Positions 61,239 to 62,866 of a stretch of 62,866 nt of DNA are shown here, piece by piece. This DNA comes from Microbacterium paludicola. GTDB taxonomy: Bacteria > Actinomycetota > Actinomycetes > Actinomycetales > Microbacteriaceae. The stretch's first letter is position 1; the number at the start of each line of letters is the position of its first letter. Under the pieces are notes generated by a model. That model did no database searches. It saw only the letters and a list, made by a program, of their open reading frames with translations, and had not been told where the DNA came from. The stretch covers positions 1-62,866 of the forward strand of contig NZ_JADGLL010000017.1 of the NCBI RefSeq assembly GCF_015235415.1, given 5' to 3'. Both the position numbers and the translations under genes were made by a program.

Positions 61239-61261
61239 GCGGCCCGCGGTAACGTCGCTCC

Positions 61262-62866
61262 ATGTCCCCCGAGCTCGGCTCGTCCCGCGACCCGTCGCGG
61301 GAGCGCACGATCATCCTGAACCAGCTGCTGCTGGGTCTTGTGGCGCTGCTCGCGGGCGTGATCGTCCTGCTGTCCGGCCGGTACACGGATCTCGGCTCGC
61401 TCACCATCGGGATCACGATCGTGTTCGTCACCAGCGCGTGCGCCGTGGTCGTGCGCTGGGATCGGCTGCCGCCTCTGGCCGTCGTCGCGATCCCGGTCGC
61501 GGACGTGATCGCCGTCATGTTCCTCGAGATCGCCTATCCGCTCGCGGGCATCGGTCTGCTGTGGGTGTTCCCGGTGCTGTGGGTGGCGGTGGTCTTCGGG
61601 CCGCTGATCTCCTGGTCGGTGACCCTGCTCGTGGTCGCGATCTACTGGGTCCTGCTGGCGGTGCACGGCGCCGACTCACAGCTGCGCGGCGTGATGCTGC
61701 CGCTCACGCTCGTCGCCCTCACGGCCTTCGGGCAGGTCCTCTCGCGGCGCACCACTGCCCAGCGGACCCTCCTGGCGCGACAGTCGCGCATCCTGCAGGG
61801 CGCGTTCGAGCGGGCCCGCAGCCAGGAGACGCTCGTCAGCGAAGTGCTGCACACGGTCGACTTCGGGGTGATGCGCGTCGCGCACGACGGACGGATCGCG
61901 GTCACGAACCCCGCCCACACCCGCCTCCACGGCGATCCGGATGCCCCGCTGTTCCGCGCGGACGGGGTCACGCCCCTGATGCCGGCGGAGCGTCCCCTCG
62001 CGAGGGTGATGCGCGGCGAGACGTTCGAGGCGCTCGAGCTGTGGCATGGCGAGCTCGGCAGCGGGCGCCGCGCGCTGGAGGTGACCGCACGCGAGGTGCG
62101 CGCCGACGGCGATTCGGGCATCCTGCTCGTCTCGCGCGATGTGACGGCCGAGCGAACCGCCCTCCGGGCCCGCGATGACCTGGTGGCGTCGGTCTCGCAC
62201 GAGCTGCGCACCCCGCTGACCTCGATCATGGGCTATCTCGATCTCGCCCTCGACGACCCCGGCCTGCCGCCGTCCGCGCAGCGGAACCTCGAGGTCGCCG
62301 AGCGCAACACGCAGCGCCTGCTCGCCCTCGTGACCGACATGCTGTCGGCCTCGGCGCGCGCCGGTGGCGTCGACGCGCGCCTGCGCCTGACCCCCATCGA
62401 CGCGGCGGCCGTTGTGCGCCAGGCGGTGGAGGCCGCGATCCCCCGCGCCGCCGAGCGCGGGATCGTGATCGAGGACGAGGGCCTCGAACCCGCCACGGCG
62501 ATCGCCGACGCCGCGCGGATCCGCCAGGTCGTCGACAACCTGCTCTCGAACGCGATCAAGTACGCGCACCACGGCGGCCGGGTCTGGGTCGGCTGCACGA
62601 ACGAGGGCGCGCGTGCGATCATCGCCGTGCGCGACGACGGCCCCGGCATCGCCCCCGCCGAGCAGCAACGCCTGTTCGAGCGCTTCTACCGTGCCGACGC
62701 CGTGCGGCGCTCGAGCACCCACGGGTCGGGCCTCGGGCTGTCGATCAGTCGCGACATCGTGCGCGCCCACGGCGGGGACATCCAGCTGCGCAGCGCCGTC
62801 GGAGAGGGCGCGACCTTCATCGTCACCCTCCCCGCGCCGGACCCCGCCGACGCACCCGGTGCCCCG
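61262..62866 (+). CDS. Sensor histidine kinase (C-terminus outside window)
   Basis: Membrane sensor kinase, 535 codons visible without a stop. Residues about 18-155 hold five or so helices forming a small MASE-like membrane domain. A PAS-like domain follows (TVDFGVMRVAHDGRIAVTNP), then the phosphoacceptor box VASVSHELRTPLTSIMGYL, the N box VVDNLLSNAIKYA and the ATP-lid motifs DDGPGIAP, FERFYRADA and GSGLGLSISRDI. All catalytic boxes are complete, so only a short tail is missing. A response-regulator gene would be expected beyond the window. The ATG is 6 nt after TAACGT (leaderless). The signal is unknown. Confidence 0.92.
   Translation, partial: MSPELGSSRDPSRERTIILNQLLLGLVALLAGVIVLLSGRYTDLGSLTIGITIVFVTSACAVVVRWDRLPPLAVVAIPVADVIAVMFLEIAYPLAGIGLLWVFPVLWVAVVFGPLISWSVTLLVVAIYWVLLAVHGADSQLRGVMLPLTLVALTAFGQVLSRRTTAQRTLLARQSRILQGAFERARSQETLVSEVLHTVDFGVMRVAHDGRIAVTNPAHTRLHGDPDAPLFRADGVTPLMPAERPLARVMRGETFEALELWHGELGSGRRALEVTAREVRADGDSGILLVSRDVTAERTALRARDDLVASVSHELRTPLTSIMGYLDLALDDPGLPPSAQRNLEVAERNTQRLLALVTDMLSASARAGGVDARLRLTPIDAAAVVRQAVEAAIPRAAERGIVIEDEGLEPATAIADAARIRQVVDNLLSNAIKYAHHGGRVWVGCTNEGARAIIAVRDDGPGIAPAEQQRLFERFYRADAVRRSSTHGSGLGLSISRDIVRAHGGDIQLRSAVGEGATFIVTLPAPDPADAPGAP

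Overview
The window is a high-GC (about 70%) actinobacterial chromosome segment that looks like Microbacteriaceae (Microbacterium or a close relative). The evidence is F420-related enzymes, a DUF222-HNH (13E12-type) gene, an LAATG sortase-type anchor, many ATGA/GTGA gene overlaps, and many genes whose start lies exactly 6 nt after a TANNNT-like hexamer (leaderless transcripts). I see no tRNA, rRNA, CRISPR, prophage or insertion sequence. Both ends cut through genes: an MFS exporter at the left and a sensor histidine kinase at the right.

Layout. 0-3.6 kb: MFS exporter, luciferase-like F420 oxidoreductase, lipoate ligase-like protein. 3.7-8.1 kb: ThuA-like protein, then a tight operon of circularly permuted ATP-grasp, alpha-E protein and transglutaminase; the ATP-grasp tail is built from genomic repeat sequence. 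8.3-11.1 kb: MarR-MFS operon and a lipase. 11.1-17.7 kb: a repeat array, then an amino-acid module (arginine dihydrolase/DDAH-like enzyme, ornithine aminotransferase, PutA) that could turn arginine and proline into glutamate. 17.8-21.5 kb: DUF1990 protein and an unfamiliar operon of three membrane-anchored exported proteins facing a multi-pass membrane protein. 21.8-26.2 kb: thioesterase, GNAT, CofE, two truncated pseudogenes back to back at an apparent deletion junction, and enoyl-CoA hydratase. 26.3-34.4 kb: a wall-anchored 5'-nucleotidase, lipoprotein, cytochrome b, aldo/keto reductase and RlmN.

34.5-47.9 kb is a catabolic region on the minus strand. One operon has a TIM-barrel isomerase-like protein, a 3-hydroxyacyl-CoA-type dehydrogenase, an SDR, an unlisted 35-residue membrane peptide and an MFS transporter, followed by ThuA and two Gfo/Idh/MocA genes. 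The second has a DhaK-DhaL kinase, an RpiB-type isomerase, a TIM-type isomerase and a GntR/FCD regulator, the set expected for L-erythrulose to D-erythrose 4-phosphate. Both operons carry the same palindrome, ATCCTATAGGAT, 41-46 bp upstream of their first start codon, so they are probably one regulon. A DUF222-HNH gene and a 77-bp tandem repeat array lie between them.

48-62.9 kb: a second F420 oxidoreductase, an NRAMP-like transporter, an APH(3')-like kinase, a Ddn-type F420 protein, a repeat array, a TPP-riboswitch-controlled YkoEDC-type ECF transporter, a D,D-carboxypeptidase, a heterodimeric ABC exporter with one degenerate ATP site, and the histidine kinase. Purine-rich GAGCGAGCGRAGCGAG repeats, often in facing pairs or tandem arrays, occur in at least six places.
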